Shown in pieces: positions 40,396-49,735 of a DNA stretch of 61,157 nucleotides (position 1 is its first letter; the number at the start of each line of letters is the position of its first letter). The notes beneath the pieces are model-generated. The model was given only the letters and a program-made list of their open reading frames with translations, was not told the origin of the DNA and did no database searches. The position numbers and the translations under genes were made by a program. Source of the DNA: Bacteroidaceae bacterium (GTDB taxonomy: Bacteria > Bacteroidota > Bacteroidia > Bacteroidales > Bacteroidaceae); assembly GCA_017429945.1 (NCBI GenBank), contig JAFRNY010000040.1:1-61157 (forward strand). The letters run 5' to 3'.

Positions 40396-42888
40396 TTACT
40401 TCGTCTTCACACGCAGTATGCTGAGCGAGAAGGGAGGAACGGGATAGTCTATTGCGCTGGCGCCCTCGACGTTACGGAGCTGATATTCCATGGGCGACAC
40501 ATTGAGCTGGGCGCGCATGGAGTTCTCGTCGCTGCCCTTTTCCGAGGCAAGGAAGCTGACGAGAGGCTGCCCGACTACGGCTGTGCCCAGGTTCAGCTTG
40601 ACCGTCTGTGCCGCCGACGTAGGATTCACGAGCTTGATAATCAACTCGCTGGTCTTCTCGTCGAAAGTAGCGTTGGCATAGAGGCTCTGGCGCTCTGGCA
40701 GGCTGAACTCGTGCACCTGCTTGCCGTCGAGCAGGCAGCGGGCTGAAGCGCCGCGCACCGCGACCTCGACATTGTACCAGCGGCCCTCTTCAAGCGTGCC
40801 TTGAGCTGCCGCAAGCGTATTCTTGCCGCCGTCGGCCATGTGCTCTATAGCGTGCTGCGAATTGCCCCAGCCGCCCAGGTTCCACCACAGGAGGTTCTCG
40901 TCGTCATCGGCACCGAAGACGATGAGGAAACCTTCGTTGCCCTCCAGACGACGGGCCTGGACGCGCAGCGTGTAGTCATCGGGCAGCACAGTATTGTTGA
41001 GAATGACCGAGCCCTCGGCGCGCTGGTTCTGCTGCTGGAGCACACCGTTGCCGAATGCCCATTGGCTCTGCGTGCGACGGCGACCGTCGGCCTCACCGCC
41101 AAAATTCTGCCACTGGCCGTTGTCGGCGGCAAAATCGTCCTTCAGAATCACCTTGCCGTCCTTGTCCACCACCTCGAGGTTGCGGAACTCAGCCTTCGTG
41201 CCCCAAGTGGAGAAACCTACACGATGGCCGATAGTCGGGGCCAGCGTGTTATTCTTCACGCTGACGGGCACAATGCGCGTACCTATATTATTAGCCATCA
41301 TCTGCTGCACGTGGTATGACGGCGTGCCGAAGCTCTCCGAGGCGTTGAAGCGAATCATGTCGGGTCGCCAGGCGGGGTTGTGCTCATTGACGAAGATGGG
41401 AGCGTAGCTGCCCATGACGACGATGTCGGAATTGCGCTCGAGGCCCTGCATATAAATGGCCTCGCCCAGCGCAGCCGTCAGGTGGCCGTTGACGCCATAG
41501 CCCTGCGTGACGGCATATTCGCCGATGTAGATCTTCGGGCCGCGGCGGTCGTAGCTGTCGTACTTGTTGAAATTCTTCTCGAACCACGATGGCGAGCGAT
41601 AATAGTGCTCATCGAGGATGTCAACAGGGTGCTCAGAGCGCCACGACGGCTCATCGGTGCCCCAAGCCTCAACGTTACCGATAATCTGCACGTCGGGGTA
41701 CTTGGCCTTGATGGCTCGGTAGAACTGGATGTAGCGCTCGAAGTAGTGGTCGCTCTGGTCGCGGTTGTTGCCGAAATAGAAGTTGGCATTCTCGTTGCCC
41801 ACCTCCAAGAGGCGCAGGCCAAAGGGCTCGGGATGACCATTCTTGGCGCGAAGGGCACCCCACTTCGTCGTCTTGGCATCGCCGTTGGCATACTCGATGG
41901 CATCCAAGGCCTCCTGGATGTACTCCTCGAGCTGGTCATAGGGTTGCAGCCAGCCGTGGCCGAGGCCCACATTGACCACGAATAGCGGCTCAGCGCCCAG
42001 ATCTTCAGACAGTTGCAGCATCTCGTGGTAGCCGAAGCCGTCGGTGATATTGTAGCCCCAGTTGACAGAGAGGTGACCCGGTCGCTGCTCGATGGGGCCA
42101 ATGGTGTTCTTCCACTCGAAACGGTTGTGGAGCGTGTTGCGAGGCGTAGTCTGGCCCTCGACGTAGCAGCCGCCGGGGAAGCGCATAAACTTCGGGTGCA
42201 GGGCTTCGAGCAGTTCGGCGAGGTCGATACGACAGCCGTTCTCGCGACCCTTGTACGTCGGCGGGAAGAGGCTCACAACGTCGAGCGACAACGAGCCGGG
42301 AGCGCTGAACGTCAGCGTCAGCCGGCCGTCGGGACAGCTGCCTGTGGCCAGCACCGGCACGCCCTTCACCTGCGTCCACTGCCCGGCCTTAAGCTTCAGA
42401 GGCACGGTCGTCTGCCCGAGGTTAGCGCCCGAGGGACTGTTCAACGAGACCGTAAGATTACCCTTGTAAGCCGCTTCAGCCTTGATCCAGGCCGAGAATG
42501 TATAAGTCGTCTGCTGGCGGAAAGCCATACCCCAGTAGCCGTCGTTCTGCACGCCACCGCCCGCCTCACTGACGCGGAGGCTCAGGTGGTGCGCCTGACG
42601 GTCGTTGAGTGTGCCGGAGGTCGACAGCGCCTGTGTGGCCTTGCCAACCGTGGTCCAATGCACGGGACGATCGGCATCGTCCTCGAACGAGCGGTTCTGA
42701 ACGAGCTCGGCGTACAGGCCGCCGTCGCCGGCATGATTGATTTCCTCGAAGAAAATACCATAGAGCGTGGGGCTGACAGTTGCACCGAGGTGCTGAACGT
42801 CAACATCCACTACGGGCTGAGCGCTTGCTCCTATCGCCGCGAAAAATGCCGCAGCAAGAAGCGTCGGCCGGGGAAATAAGTGTGTCAT
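40396..42888 (-). CDS. Alpha-L-arabinofuranosidase, GH51
   Basis: An 830-aa secreted enzyme that releases arabinofuranose from arabinan, arabinoxylan or arabinogalactan. It starts with a signal peptide (MTHLFPRPTLLAAAFFAAIGASAQ) and GH51 landmarks (TLYGIFFEEINHAGDGGLYAEL). A carbohydrate-binding module inserted at about residues 75-215 is followed by the barrel with the acid/base glutamate in LEVGNENANFYFG and the nucleophile in YIGEYAVTQGYG. A laminin G-like domain (FRNLEVVDKDGKVILKDDF onward) precedes the C-terminal sandwich. It pairs logically with the GH53 and GH28-like enzymes in pectin side-chain breakdown, though these are not clustered. Single gene with its own promoter. Confidence 0.94.
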   Translation of the reverse strand: MTHLFPRPTLLAAAFFAAIGASAQPVVDVDVQHLGATVSPTLYGIFFEEINHAGDGGLYAELVQNRSFEDDADRPVHWTTVGKATQALSTSGTLNDRQAHHLSLRVSEAGGGVQNDGYWGMAFRQQTTYTFSAWIKAEAAYKGNLTVSLNSPSGANLGQTTVPLKLKAGQWTQVKGVPVLATGSCPDGRLTLTFSAPGSLSLDVVSLFPPTYKGRENGCRIDLAELLEALHPKFMRFPGGCYVEGQTTPRNTLHNRFEWKNTIGPIEQRPGHLSVNWGYNITDGFGYHEMLQLSEDLGAEPLFVVNVGLGHGWLQPYDQLEEYIQEALDAIEYANGDAKTTKWGALRAKNGHPEPFGLRLLEVGNENANFYFGNNRDQSDHYFERYIQFYRAIKAKYPDVQIIGNVEAWGTDEPSWRSEHPVDILDEHYYRSPSWFEKNFNKYDSYDRRGPKIYIGEYAVTQGYGVNGHLTAALGEAIYMQGLERNSDIVVMGSYAPIFVNEHNPAWRPDMIRFNASESFGTPSYHVQQMMANNIGTRIVPVSVKNNTLAPTIGHRVGFSTWGTKAEFRNLEVVDKDGKVILKDDFAADNGQWQNFGGEADGRRRTQSQWAFGNGVLQQQNQRAEGSVILNNTVLPDDYTLRVQARRLEGNEGFLIVFGADDDENLLWWNLGGWGNSQHAIEHMADGGKNTLAAAQGTLEEGRWYNVEVAVRGASARCLLDGKQVHEFSLPERQSLYANATFDEKTSELIIKLVNPTSAAQTVKLNLGTAVVGQPLVSFLASEKGSDENSMRAQLNVSPMEYQLRNVEGASAIDYPVPPFSLSILRVKTK

Positions 42889-42928
42889 AAGCTATAGTTT
42901 ATTAAGTGTATTTTTTACATCACGCCCA

Positions 42929-42936
42929 CAAAAGTA
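42929..42936 (-). promoter_or_regulatory. -7 promoter element of the GH51 gene
   Basis: TACTTTTG on the minus strand; leader of about 34 nt. Confidence 0.65.
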
Positions 42937-42999
42937 ACCTAAAGAAACAATACTACAAAAAAAAATGGACGAAATCTTGTGCTTATTAGTAAAAAAGCG

Positions 43000-43007
43000 T
43001 AATTTTG
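43000..43007 (+). promoter_or_regulatory. -7 promoter element of the zinc-hook protein operon
   Basis: TAATTTTG, 23 bp before ATG 43031. It shows that this ATG is the true 5' end of the gene and that no ATPase head has been cut off upstream. Confidence 0.65.
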
Positions 43008-43030
43008 CTCTCTCAAAAACAGAATAATTC

Positions 43031-45721
43031 ATGTCCGACTCATATTCTCCCACTTTCGACAACAACAGCACGGCCGAGGAACTGGCGCGGCAATGGTGGC
43101 TACAGCGCTTCGGCGAGGCACTGCCCGAGGACGCAAAGACGTGGCTGCGAGGGCTCATCCGGCGAGAGGTTGGCCGCGCACGCATCGAAGCACAACGGCT
43201 CGACGACGCAACCCTCCAGCGCCTGCACGATGGCCGGAGGCTCGCACAGACCAAGCTCGTCAACGTAGAGGCTTCGATAGCAGCCCTGCGCAAACAGAAG
43301 GAGCAGCTCAACCGATTCGTCGACATCAACACCGAGCTCAACGAGCAAAAGGCACGCCTTTACGAAGCCAACAAGCAGCAGGCTGCCTTCCTCACCGAGC
43401 AGCGACAACTCGAGCGCTTCGAGCAGTTCGAGTCGGTAAACGGGATCTTCCAGCGCATCTACGTCCTCGGCAAGACGGTCGACGAAGCGCGAAAAGCTAT
43501 CAGCCAGATGACAATAGGGCTCGACGAGGCTAACCGCAAGACCACCGAGGCCGAAAAAAGAGTCGTCATGGAAGAAGCCAAAGTGCGCGAAGTCGAAGAC
43601 ACCGCCAAGCAGGCCGCCTTCACTATGGCCCAGGCCGAGCGGCTGATAGCGCAAAACGAATGTGCCACCGAGGAACATCGTCTCAACGACAACGACCTTC
43701 AACAACTGCAGGAACGGCTTGTCATGCTCCAGAAAGAACTTCAGGAGAACATCAACGAGGCCGAAGCCACTGAGAAAGCTACAGCACAACTGCAACTGCG
43801 CCGGCAAGCTCTCGAGCCACACCGGAGCATGATAAATGAGGTCAGCGGAGTAAAGGTCATGCTCGACCAGCTCATGCTGACCAACGAACTGCGCGAGACG
43901 CTCAGCAACCAACTGCGCAACGCCACCGAACAGCAGAACGAGCGCAACGAACAACTCGGACGACTCTTCTACGAGAACCAAGGGCTGCAGGCCGAAATAA
44001 ACAAGAAAAAAGAGGAGGCCGACGGCCACCGACGCAATATCGCAGGGCAAGACAGCTACACTATGCAGCGCAGAGCGCTGGAATTGCGAAGCCGAAAACT
44101 GATGCTTGAGACGGGGCTATCACTTTGGAAAAGCATAGCTCAAGGCTACGACCTCATCGAAACAAAGACGCAACGGCAGACACAGCTGCGGCTGAGAATA
44201 GAGCACCTCAACAAAAACATCGACACACTCTCTGAGCAAGTAAACAGAGACCGCCTCTTGCTCGAGCAGAAACAATACCACCTCACTCTTTCCAAGAGCC
44301 AAAACGTAATAGAACTGCGAACCGACCTCGAAGAGGGAACTCCATGCACCGTCTGCGGAGCCACACACCACCCCTGGCAAGGCGAGGGGCTCATCGAGCA
44401 GGGCACGCTCATTGCGTCGCTAAAAAACGAGGTGGAGACTCTCAGTCAAGAGCTGCAGGCCAAGCAACTGGAACTGCGACAGCAGAGCGACGAACTCATC
44501 GCAGCCCAAAGCCAACTGAAAATAGAGACCGAGAACCTCGACATACTCAGCGCACGACAACGAAAAGACACCGACGAATGGCAAACATTTGCCATGCTCG
44601 ACCGCTCGTTTGCCGAATGCTCCATCACCACCAATCGCGAAGCACGAACCACGCTCATCCAGCAGCTTATCGACAAGACGACCGTTGATGCTGAGCAGGC
44701 CGAGAAAGACCTCGAGTCATTCACCTTCCACCTCGACTCAATTGCATCGCTCGGCTCCGAAATACAAAAGAAGCAGCAGCACGCTGCCGACCTGGCAATT
44801 CAACTCAACGAGGTCAACACCGCATGCCAAGTCATTGCACGCGAAGTTGAGAGCCTAAACCAGCACATCAGCGCCACGACACAACTCTTCGGGCGGCAAT
44901 ACGAACGGCTCACGGCATCCATTACCATCCCCGACTGGTACAGAAGCTGGCGCGACTCGCACGAGGGCCTAAAGCAGAGAATCCAGACTATGGCCGACGA
45001 GTGGACGACGCTCTCTGCCCAAATCGAACACAACCAGACAAAGAGCCAATCGCTGAACACCGCATGCGAACTGCTGCGCAAAGCCATCACACGCACACAA
45101 GCCGACGTACTGCTCTGCGAAAGCATTGCCACACGCACAGGCGACAATGCGAAAAAGGCCACGACAGAACTCCACAAACTGCTCGACGACGGCGACGCCA
45201 AAGGACATTACACTGCAGCCTGCCAAAGACTGGCTGAACAGCAGGCCTTGGCGAAGAAAACAAAAACTGAATACGCTCAGTGCCACGACACATTGGCTGC
45301 AATGACAGCCCAGAAAGCAAGCCTCAACGAGACCATTCAGCAGGCAGAGCACATCAAAGCCAACGAACAACGTGAGCTAGACATCTGGATGCAACGGTTC
45401 AACGCCAACAACCCGCCTGTGCAAATAGCTGAGCTCGAGCGCGTGCTGGCCGACGGGAAAGACTGGAGCGACACGCGCCGACAAGTGCGTCAAAACGCAC
45501 AGCAGATTGCACTCCTGCAGGCACGTGTCGACTACCTACGGGCTCAAATCATTGAACTGCAAGCCAACGGGCTCAGGCCCGTAGCCGGAAACGGCGAGGC
45601 CGAGCAACACCAGCTCACACAGCAAATAGAAGAACTGGAACAGCAGCGGCGCGAAGTCCTCATGCAAATTGCAAAGGCCGACGAGGCTCTACTCAGACAC
45701 CAACAGACAACACAACAATAA
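43031..45721 (+). CDS. Long coiled-coil protein with Rad50-like zinc hook but no ATPase head
   Basis: An 896-aa protein, almost entirely Glu/Gln/Arg-rich heptad-like coiled coil (about residues 70-430 and 455-880). In the middle lies GTPCTVCGATHHPW (Cys439, Cys442), the CxxC zinc hook at the hairpin turn of Rad50/SbcC proteins. However, there is no Walker A at the N-terminus, which instead is a small Trp-rich helical region (ARQWWLQRFGEALPEDAKTWLRGL, residues about 19-42), and no LSGG signature or Walker B at the C-terminus. The promoter and start are clear, so it does not look truncated. It may dimerise through zinc. It is first in a run with an AraC-type mini-regulator and DPP III. Function unknown. 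Confidence 0.75.
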   Translation: MSDSYSPTFDNNSTAEELARQWWLQRFGEALPEDAKTWLRGLIRREVGRARIEAQRLDDATLQRLHDGRRLAQTKLVNVEASIAALRKQKEQLNRFVDINTELNEQKARLYEANKQQAAFLTEQRQLERFEQFESVNGIFQRIYVLGKTVDEARKAISQMTIGLDEANRKTTEAEKRVVMEEAKVREVEDTAKQAAFTMAQAERLIAQNECATEEHRLNDNDLQQLQERLVMLQKELQENINEAEATEKATAQLQLRRQALEPHRSMINEVSGVKVMLDQLMLTNELRETLSNQLRNATEQQNERNEQLGRLFYENQGLQAEINKKKEEADGHRRNIAGQDSYTMQRRALELRSRKLMLETGLSLWKSIAQGYDLIETKTQRQTQLRLRIEHLNKNIDTLSEQVNRDRLLLEQKQYHLTLSKSQNVIELRTDLEEGTPCTVCGATHHPWQGEGLIEQGTLIASLKNEVETLSQELQAKQLELRQQSDELIAAQSQLKIETENLDILSARQRKDTDEWQTFAMLDRSFAECSITTNREARTTLIQQLIDKTTVDAEQAEKDLESFTFHLDSIASLGSEIQKKQQHAADLAIQLNEVNTACQVIAREVESLNQHISATTQLFGRQYERLTASITIPDWYRSWRDSHEGLKQRIQTMADEWTTLSAQIEHNQTKSQSLNTACELLRKAITRTQADVLLCESIATRTGDNAKKATTELHKLLDDGDAKGHYTAACQRLAEQQALAKKTKTEYAQCHDTLAAMTAQKASLNETIQQAEHIKANEQRELDIWMQRFNANNPPVQIAELERVLADGKDWSDTRRQVRQNAQQIALLQARVDYLRAQIIELQANGLRPVAGNGEAEQHQLTQQIEELEQQRREVLMQIAKADEALLRHQQTTQQ

Positions 45722-45738
45722 AGAACACGAAAACAACT

Positions 45739-46191
45739 ATGGCAAAGTACAACATCAGACCAAAGAAAGAAAAACCGGCTAACTACAGAATGGCAGTAAG
45801 CGCCGACGTCATCAACGAGATTTACGAGCAACTGCTGCGCAAAATGATCGTTGAGAAAAAGTATCGCGACCCGCACTATACAGCCGCACGCCTGGCCGAA
45901 GAAATCGGGACGAACACGCGATACATCAGCGCCGCCGTAAGCCTCAGATTCCAACAGACCTACAGCGAACTCATAAACGGGTATCGCGTAAGGGAAGCCG
46001 TAGCCATTCTCACCGACAGGCGATACCGCGGACTTACGATGGCTGAGATAGCCGCGATGGTTGGCTACTCCAACCGTCAGTCGTTTTATGCGGCATTCTA
46101 TCGCGCCTATGCCAAGACGCCTAAGGAATTCCAAGACAACTTCTACGCCAAGAGCCTCGAACTGAGGCGATCACGCAAACCACGCAACTGA
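45739..46191 (+). CDS. Small AraC-type HTH regulator
   Basis: A 150-aa protein that is essentially just an AraC-type double helix-turn-helix domain: YTAARLAEEIGTNTRYISAAV for the first and LTMAEIAAMVGYSNRQSFYAAFYRAYAKTPKEF for the second (landmarks spanning residues about 52-72 and 98-130). There is no sugar-sensing or receiver domain. The basic N-terminus (KYNIRPKKEKP) may also contact DNA. It sits 17 bp after the zinc-hook gene and 6 bp before DPP III. Confidence 0.85.
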   Translation: MAKYNIRPKKEKPANYRMAVSADVINEIYEQLLRKMIVEKKYRDPHYTAARLAEEIGTNTRYISAAVSLRFQQTYSELINGYRVREAVAILTDRRYRGLTMAEIAAMVGYSNRQSFYAAFYRAYAKTPKEFQDNFYAKSLELRRSRKPRN

Positions 46192-46197
46192 CAAACT

Positions 46198-48258
46198 ATG
46201 CCAGACTCCTTCTGCTACACCGACGAACGTTTTGCCGACATTCAACTGCTGCGATACCGCGTGGCAGGTTTCGAGGCGCTGACAACACGCCAGCGCCTGC
46301 TCATTTATTTCCTCAGCGAAGCAGCGCTCGCCGGACGCGACATACTTTGGGACCAGAACGGACGCTACAACCTGCGCATACGCAGGCTGCTCGAAACGAT
46401 ATACATTAATTATAAAGGCGACCGCGAGAGCGACGAGTTCAAAGCATTCACGACCTACCTCAAGCGCGTATGGTTCTCTAACGGAATACATCACCACTAC
46501 AGCACCGAAAAGCTCCAGCCAGGATTCTCGCCTGACTTCATCAGCAAAGCCCTGAAGGAGATTGGAGAAATCGACGGCCTCGAAGGACATTACGAAGAAC
46601 TCTTCAACGTCATCTTCAACCCCACGGTGATGCCCAAACGCGTCAATCAGACAGAAGGCGAAGACCTGCTCCTCACTTCGGCATCAAACTACTATGGCCC
46701 TGACGTCAGCCAGGCTGAAGCCGAAGCTTTCTACGATGCGCAGAAAGCCTGCGCTCAAGACCCGGCACGCCCCATAATGTATGGCATGAACAGCCGACTC
46801 GTGAAAGTCGACGGCCAGTTGCGAGAGCGCGTATGGCAAAGCAAAGGCCTCTATGGCCCGGCCATCGACCGCATCATAAGCTGCCTCAAAGAGGCTAAGA
46901 CTGTAGCTGAGAACGAGCAACAGGCGCAGGTCATTGAAAAGCTCATAGAATTCTACCGCACCGGCGACCTTAAGACTTTCGACGAATACACCATTCTCTG
47001 GGTGAACGAAACAGCTGGCGACGTCGACTTCACAAACGGCTTCACCGAGACCTACGGCGACCCGCTCGGGCTCAAAGCCAGCTGGGAAGGATTCGCAAAC
47101 TTCAAGGACAAAGCAGCAACAGCTCGCACAGAGACGCTGGCGGCCAATGCCCAATGGTTCGAGGACAACTCGCCCGTGGACCCTCGCTTCAAGAAAACAT
47201 CGACGAGGGGCGTCACGGCAAAAGTAATTGTTGCGGCGATGCTCGGAGGAGACCTCTACCCAAGTTCTGCCATTGGCATCAACCTGCCAAACAGCAACTG
47301 GGTGCGCGCCGAGCACGGCTCAAAGAGCGTCACCATAGGCAACCTCACCGAAGCCTACAACAAAGCCGCACACGGCAACGGCTTCCTCGAGGAATTTGTC
47401 GTCGATGACAATACACTCAAGCTCATCAACTCCTATGGCGATGCCTGCGACGACCTCCACACCGACCTCCACGAATGCCTCGGCCACGGCTCAGGGCGGC
47501 TCCTCGACGGCGTAGACCCCGATGCGCTGAAAGCCTACGGCAGCTGTATCGAAGAAGCACGCGCCGACCTCTTTGCGCTATACTATATTGCCGACCCAAA
47601 GCTCGTGGAACTGGGGCTCGTCCCCGATGCCGAAGCCTACAAAAGCCAATACTACACATACATAATGAACGGCCTCATGACGCAGCTCGTGCGCATAGAG
47701 CCCGGAGCCATCATCGAGGAAGCCCACATGCGCAACCGCGCACTGATAGCCCGCTGGCTCCTCGACCACGCTCAGAGGCCTGTCTCGGGTCACGCCATCG
47801 CCCATCCTGTCCAGGGTTCAGTTGACGGCGGTCCGTCAGCAGTCGCCTCCCTCGCCGTCGCCTCCGCCGATGTAGCCTCCTCCTCTGCCGTAGCCCTCAT
47901 CCGCCGCAATGGCAAGACCTACGTCCAAATCAACGACTACGCGCGGCTCCGCCACCTCATCGGACAGCTGCTGGCCGAAGTGCAGCGCATAAAGAGCGAG
48001 GGCGACTACGAGGCGGCAGCGCGCCTTGTTGAGACCTACGGCGTCACTATCGACGCTAAGCTCCATGCCGAAGTACTGGAGCGCTACAAAGCCCTGAACC
48101 TGGCCCCATACAAAGGATTCATCAATCCCATACTCACCCCTATCTACGATGATGCAGGCAACATCACCGACGTCAATATCGCTTACGGCGAAGCCTTCGA
48201 CAAACAAATGCTTCGCTACTCCCATGACTACGCCACACTGCCACTAACGAATGACTGA
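46198..48258 (+). CDS. Dipeptidyl peptidase III (M49 family)
   Basis: A 686-aa zinc peptidase, often mislabelled dihydrofolate reductase in Bacteroidota. The zinc motif is HECLGH at residues 425-430, the one-residue-shorter version known from Bacteroides DPP III, with the second motif EEARADLFALYY supplying the third ligand. It releases dipeptides from the N-terminus of short peptides, probably in the cytoplasm as there is no signal peptide. Around residues 540-568 there is a low-complexity Ala/Ser/Val stretch (SAVASLAVASADVASSSAV) that looks like an insertion just before the conserved GKTYVQINDY. Its last 8 bp overlap the AlkD-like gene. Confidence 0.9.
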   Translation: MPDSFCYTDERFADIQLLRYRVAGFEALTTRQRLLIYFLSEAALAGRDILWDQNGRYNLRIRRLLETIYINYKGDRESDEFKAFTTYLKRVWFSNGIHHHYSTEKLQPGFSPDFISKALKEIGEIDGLEGHYEELFNVIFNPTVMPKRVNQTEGEDLLLTSASNYYGPDVSQAEAEAFYDAQKACAQDPARPIMYGMNSRLVKVDGQLRERVWQSKGLYGPAIDRIISCLKEAKTVAENEQQAQVIEKLIEFYRTGDLKTFDEYTILWVNETAGDVDFTNGFTETYGDPLGLKASWEGFANFKDKAATARTETLAANAQWFEDNSPVDPRFKKTSTRGVTAKVIVAAMLGGDLYPSSAIGINLPNSNWVRAEHGSKSVTIGNLTEAYNKAAHGNGFLEEFVVDDNTLKLINSYGDACDDLHTDLHECLGHGSGRLLDGVDPDALKAYGSCIEEARADLFALYYIADPKLVELGLVPDAEAYKSQYYTYIMNGLMTQLVRIEPGAIIEEAHMRNRALIARWLLDHAQRPVSGHAIAHPVQGSVDGGPSAVASLAVASADVASSSAVALIRRNGKTYVQINDYARLRHLIGQLLAEVQRIKSEGDYEAAARLVETYGVTIDAKLHAEVLERYKALNLAPYKGFINPILTPIYDDAGNITDVNIAYGEAFDKQMLRYSHDYATLPLTND

Positions 48259-48910
48259 CAAGCAGAACACATACAAGCATACAACAGCCGACAAGCCTGC
48301 CGCGCACGCCATAAACGATGTACTCGTAGCCATAAAAGCAGAGCTACGTGCTGCTATGAACGGCATAGCGGCGAAGGCTTTTCGCCAAAGCGGAACAGCA
48401 TACAGGCTGGTCTACGGAGTTGAATTGCCACGCCTCAGAGCCATTGCCTCTGAGTTCGAGCCCGACCGCCGGCTGGCCTTGGCGCTGTGGAGCGACAACA
48501 TACGCGAGACACGCATGCTGGCCGTAATGCTCTTCCCTTCGGCTGACTTCGACAGCGATATCGCCGACCTCTGGGCTGAAGACCTGAGGCGCGACGAAGC
48601 CGAACTGGCCGGTCTGCTCGTCATGGACCACATAGCAACAGCGCCGTATGCCGCAGACAAAGCCTTCCGTTGGATGGCCGATGAGCGCGAGACCCTACAG
48701 CTCTGCGGCTTCATGACCATCACACGCTTGCTCATGCAGGGAGCACAACTGTCGCCTGCCGCCGAAGCTGAGTTTCTCGACCAGGCAGCCGCCTCTCTCT
48801 CAACAGACTATCTCCCGCTCAGGAAGGCCGCAACGAATGCGCTCCTACGCTACGGAGAGAATAATCCTACAGCACAACACGAAATAGACAATATTCTTAC
48901 ATGCACTTAA
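48251..48910 (+). CDS. DNA alkylation repair-like HEAT protein (AlkD-like)
   Basis: A 219-aa all-helical protein resembling the AlkD/DNA alkylation repair family (YGVELPRLRAIASEF, LWSDNIRETRMLAVMLF, then repeated HEAT-type helix pairs). AlkD proteins excise bulky cationic alkylated bases; whether the catalytic Trp/Asp set is kept cannot be decided by eye, so it could be a HEAT-repeat paralogue. It overlaps the upstream DPP III gene by 8 bp and the downstream nitrilase gene by 10 bp, indicating tight translational coupling. Confidence 0.78.
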   Translation: MTDKQNTYKHTTADKPAAHAINDVLVAIKAELRAAMNGIAAKAFRQSGTAYRLVYGVELPRLRAIASEFEPDRRLALALWSDNIRETRMLAVMLFPSADFDSDIADLWAEDLRRDEAELAGLLVMDHIATAPYAADKAFRWMADERETLQLCGFMTITRLLMQGAQLSPAAEAEFLDQAAASLSTDYLPLRKAATNALLRYGENNPTAQHEIDNILTCT

Positions 48911-49665
48911 CAATCCTACAACACGACATCAGCTGGTGCAGGCCTGACATCAACCTGCCGCACCTCGACCATCTCATCAGCACACTTCCTCACACCGACC
49001 TCTTGTTGTTGCCCGAAATGTTTGCCACCGGCCTCAACAACAATCCACGAGACATCGTCGACTACACTCCAGGCATCATCAATTGGATGAAAGCCAAGGC
49101 CCAAGAGCTCGACGCTGCAGTCGTCGGCAGCCTGGCCGCTGAAGACAACGGGCTCTTCTTCAACCGTCTATATTTTGTGCGGCCCGACGGCGACATCACC
49201 ACCTACGACAAACGCCACCTCTTCATCTATGGAGGCGAGGCACAACAATACACGCGCGGCCGCCAGCGAGTAATCGTCAGCTTCCGCGGAGTACGATTCC
49301 TGCTACAAGTGTGCTACGACCTGCGCTACCCTATCTGGGCACGCAACCGCGACTACTACGACTGTATCCTCTATTCTTCAAACTGGCCCATCAGCCGCGA
49401 CACGGCCTGGAAGACCCTCATCCGGGCAAGAGCTATTGAGAACCAATGTTATGTCGCAGCCGCTAATCGCATCGGCACCGACCAACAGTGTGAATACTAC
49501 GGACGCGCGGCAATCATCAACCCCTACGGCGAGACTATGGCCCTCTGCCCCGACAAGACCGAGTGGGCAGCGTCAGCAATCATAGACATTGACTTCTTGC
49601 GCCACTACAACAGCAAGTTTCCCCTGCTCGAAGATGCCGATGACTTCACGATTAACACCCCTTAG
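48901..49665 (+). CDS. Nitrilase-family amidohydrolase (omega-amidase-like)
   Basis: A 254-aa carbon-nitrogen hydrolase with the Glu-Lys-Cys triad visible in LLLPEMFATG, YDKRHLFIYGGE and LLQVCYDLRYPIW. The sequence and length fit the YafV / omega-amidase branch, which hydrolyses alpha-ketoglutaramate and similar damaged metabolites. Cytoplasmic. Last gene of the 43-49.7 kb run; the next gene has its own promoter. Confidence 0.9.
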   Translation: MHLTILQHDISWCRPDINLPHLDHLISTLPHTDLLLLPEMFATGLNNNPRDIVDYTPGIINWMKAKAQELDAAVVGSLAAEDNGLFFNRLYFVRPDGDITTYDKRHLFIYGGEAQQYTRGRQRVIVSFRGVRFLLQVCYDLRYPIWARNRDYYDCILYSSNWPISRDTAWKTLIRARAIENQCYVAAANRIGTDQQCEYYGRAAIINPYGETMALCPDKTEWAASAIIDIDFLRHYNSKFPLLEDADDFTINTP

Positions 49666-49696
49666 TGCCCTCCGACAAAAGTTTTAGGCCGAATTG

Positions 49697-49728
49697 TTTG
49701 GTCAGCCGACAAAGATGATGTAACTTTG
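49697..49728 (+). promoter_or_regulatory. Promoter of the Fur-family gene (-33 and -7)
   Basis: TTTG at 49697 and TAACTTTG at 49721 are separated by 20 bp, a full match to the Bacteroidota consensus. The -7 element ends only 7 bp before the ATG. Confidence 0.75.
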
Positions 49729-49735
49729 TGCCCGT

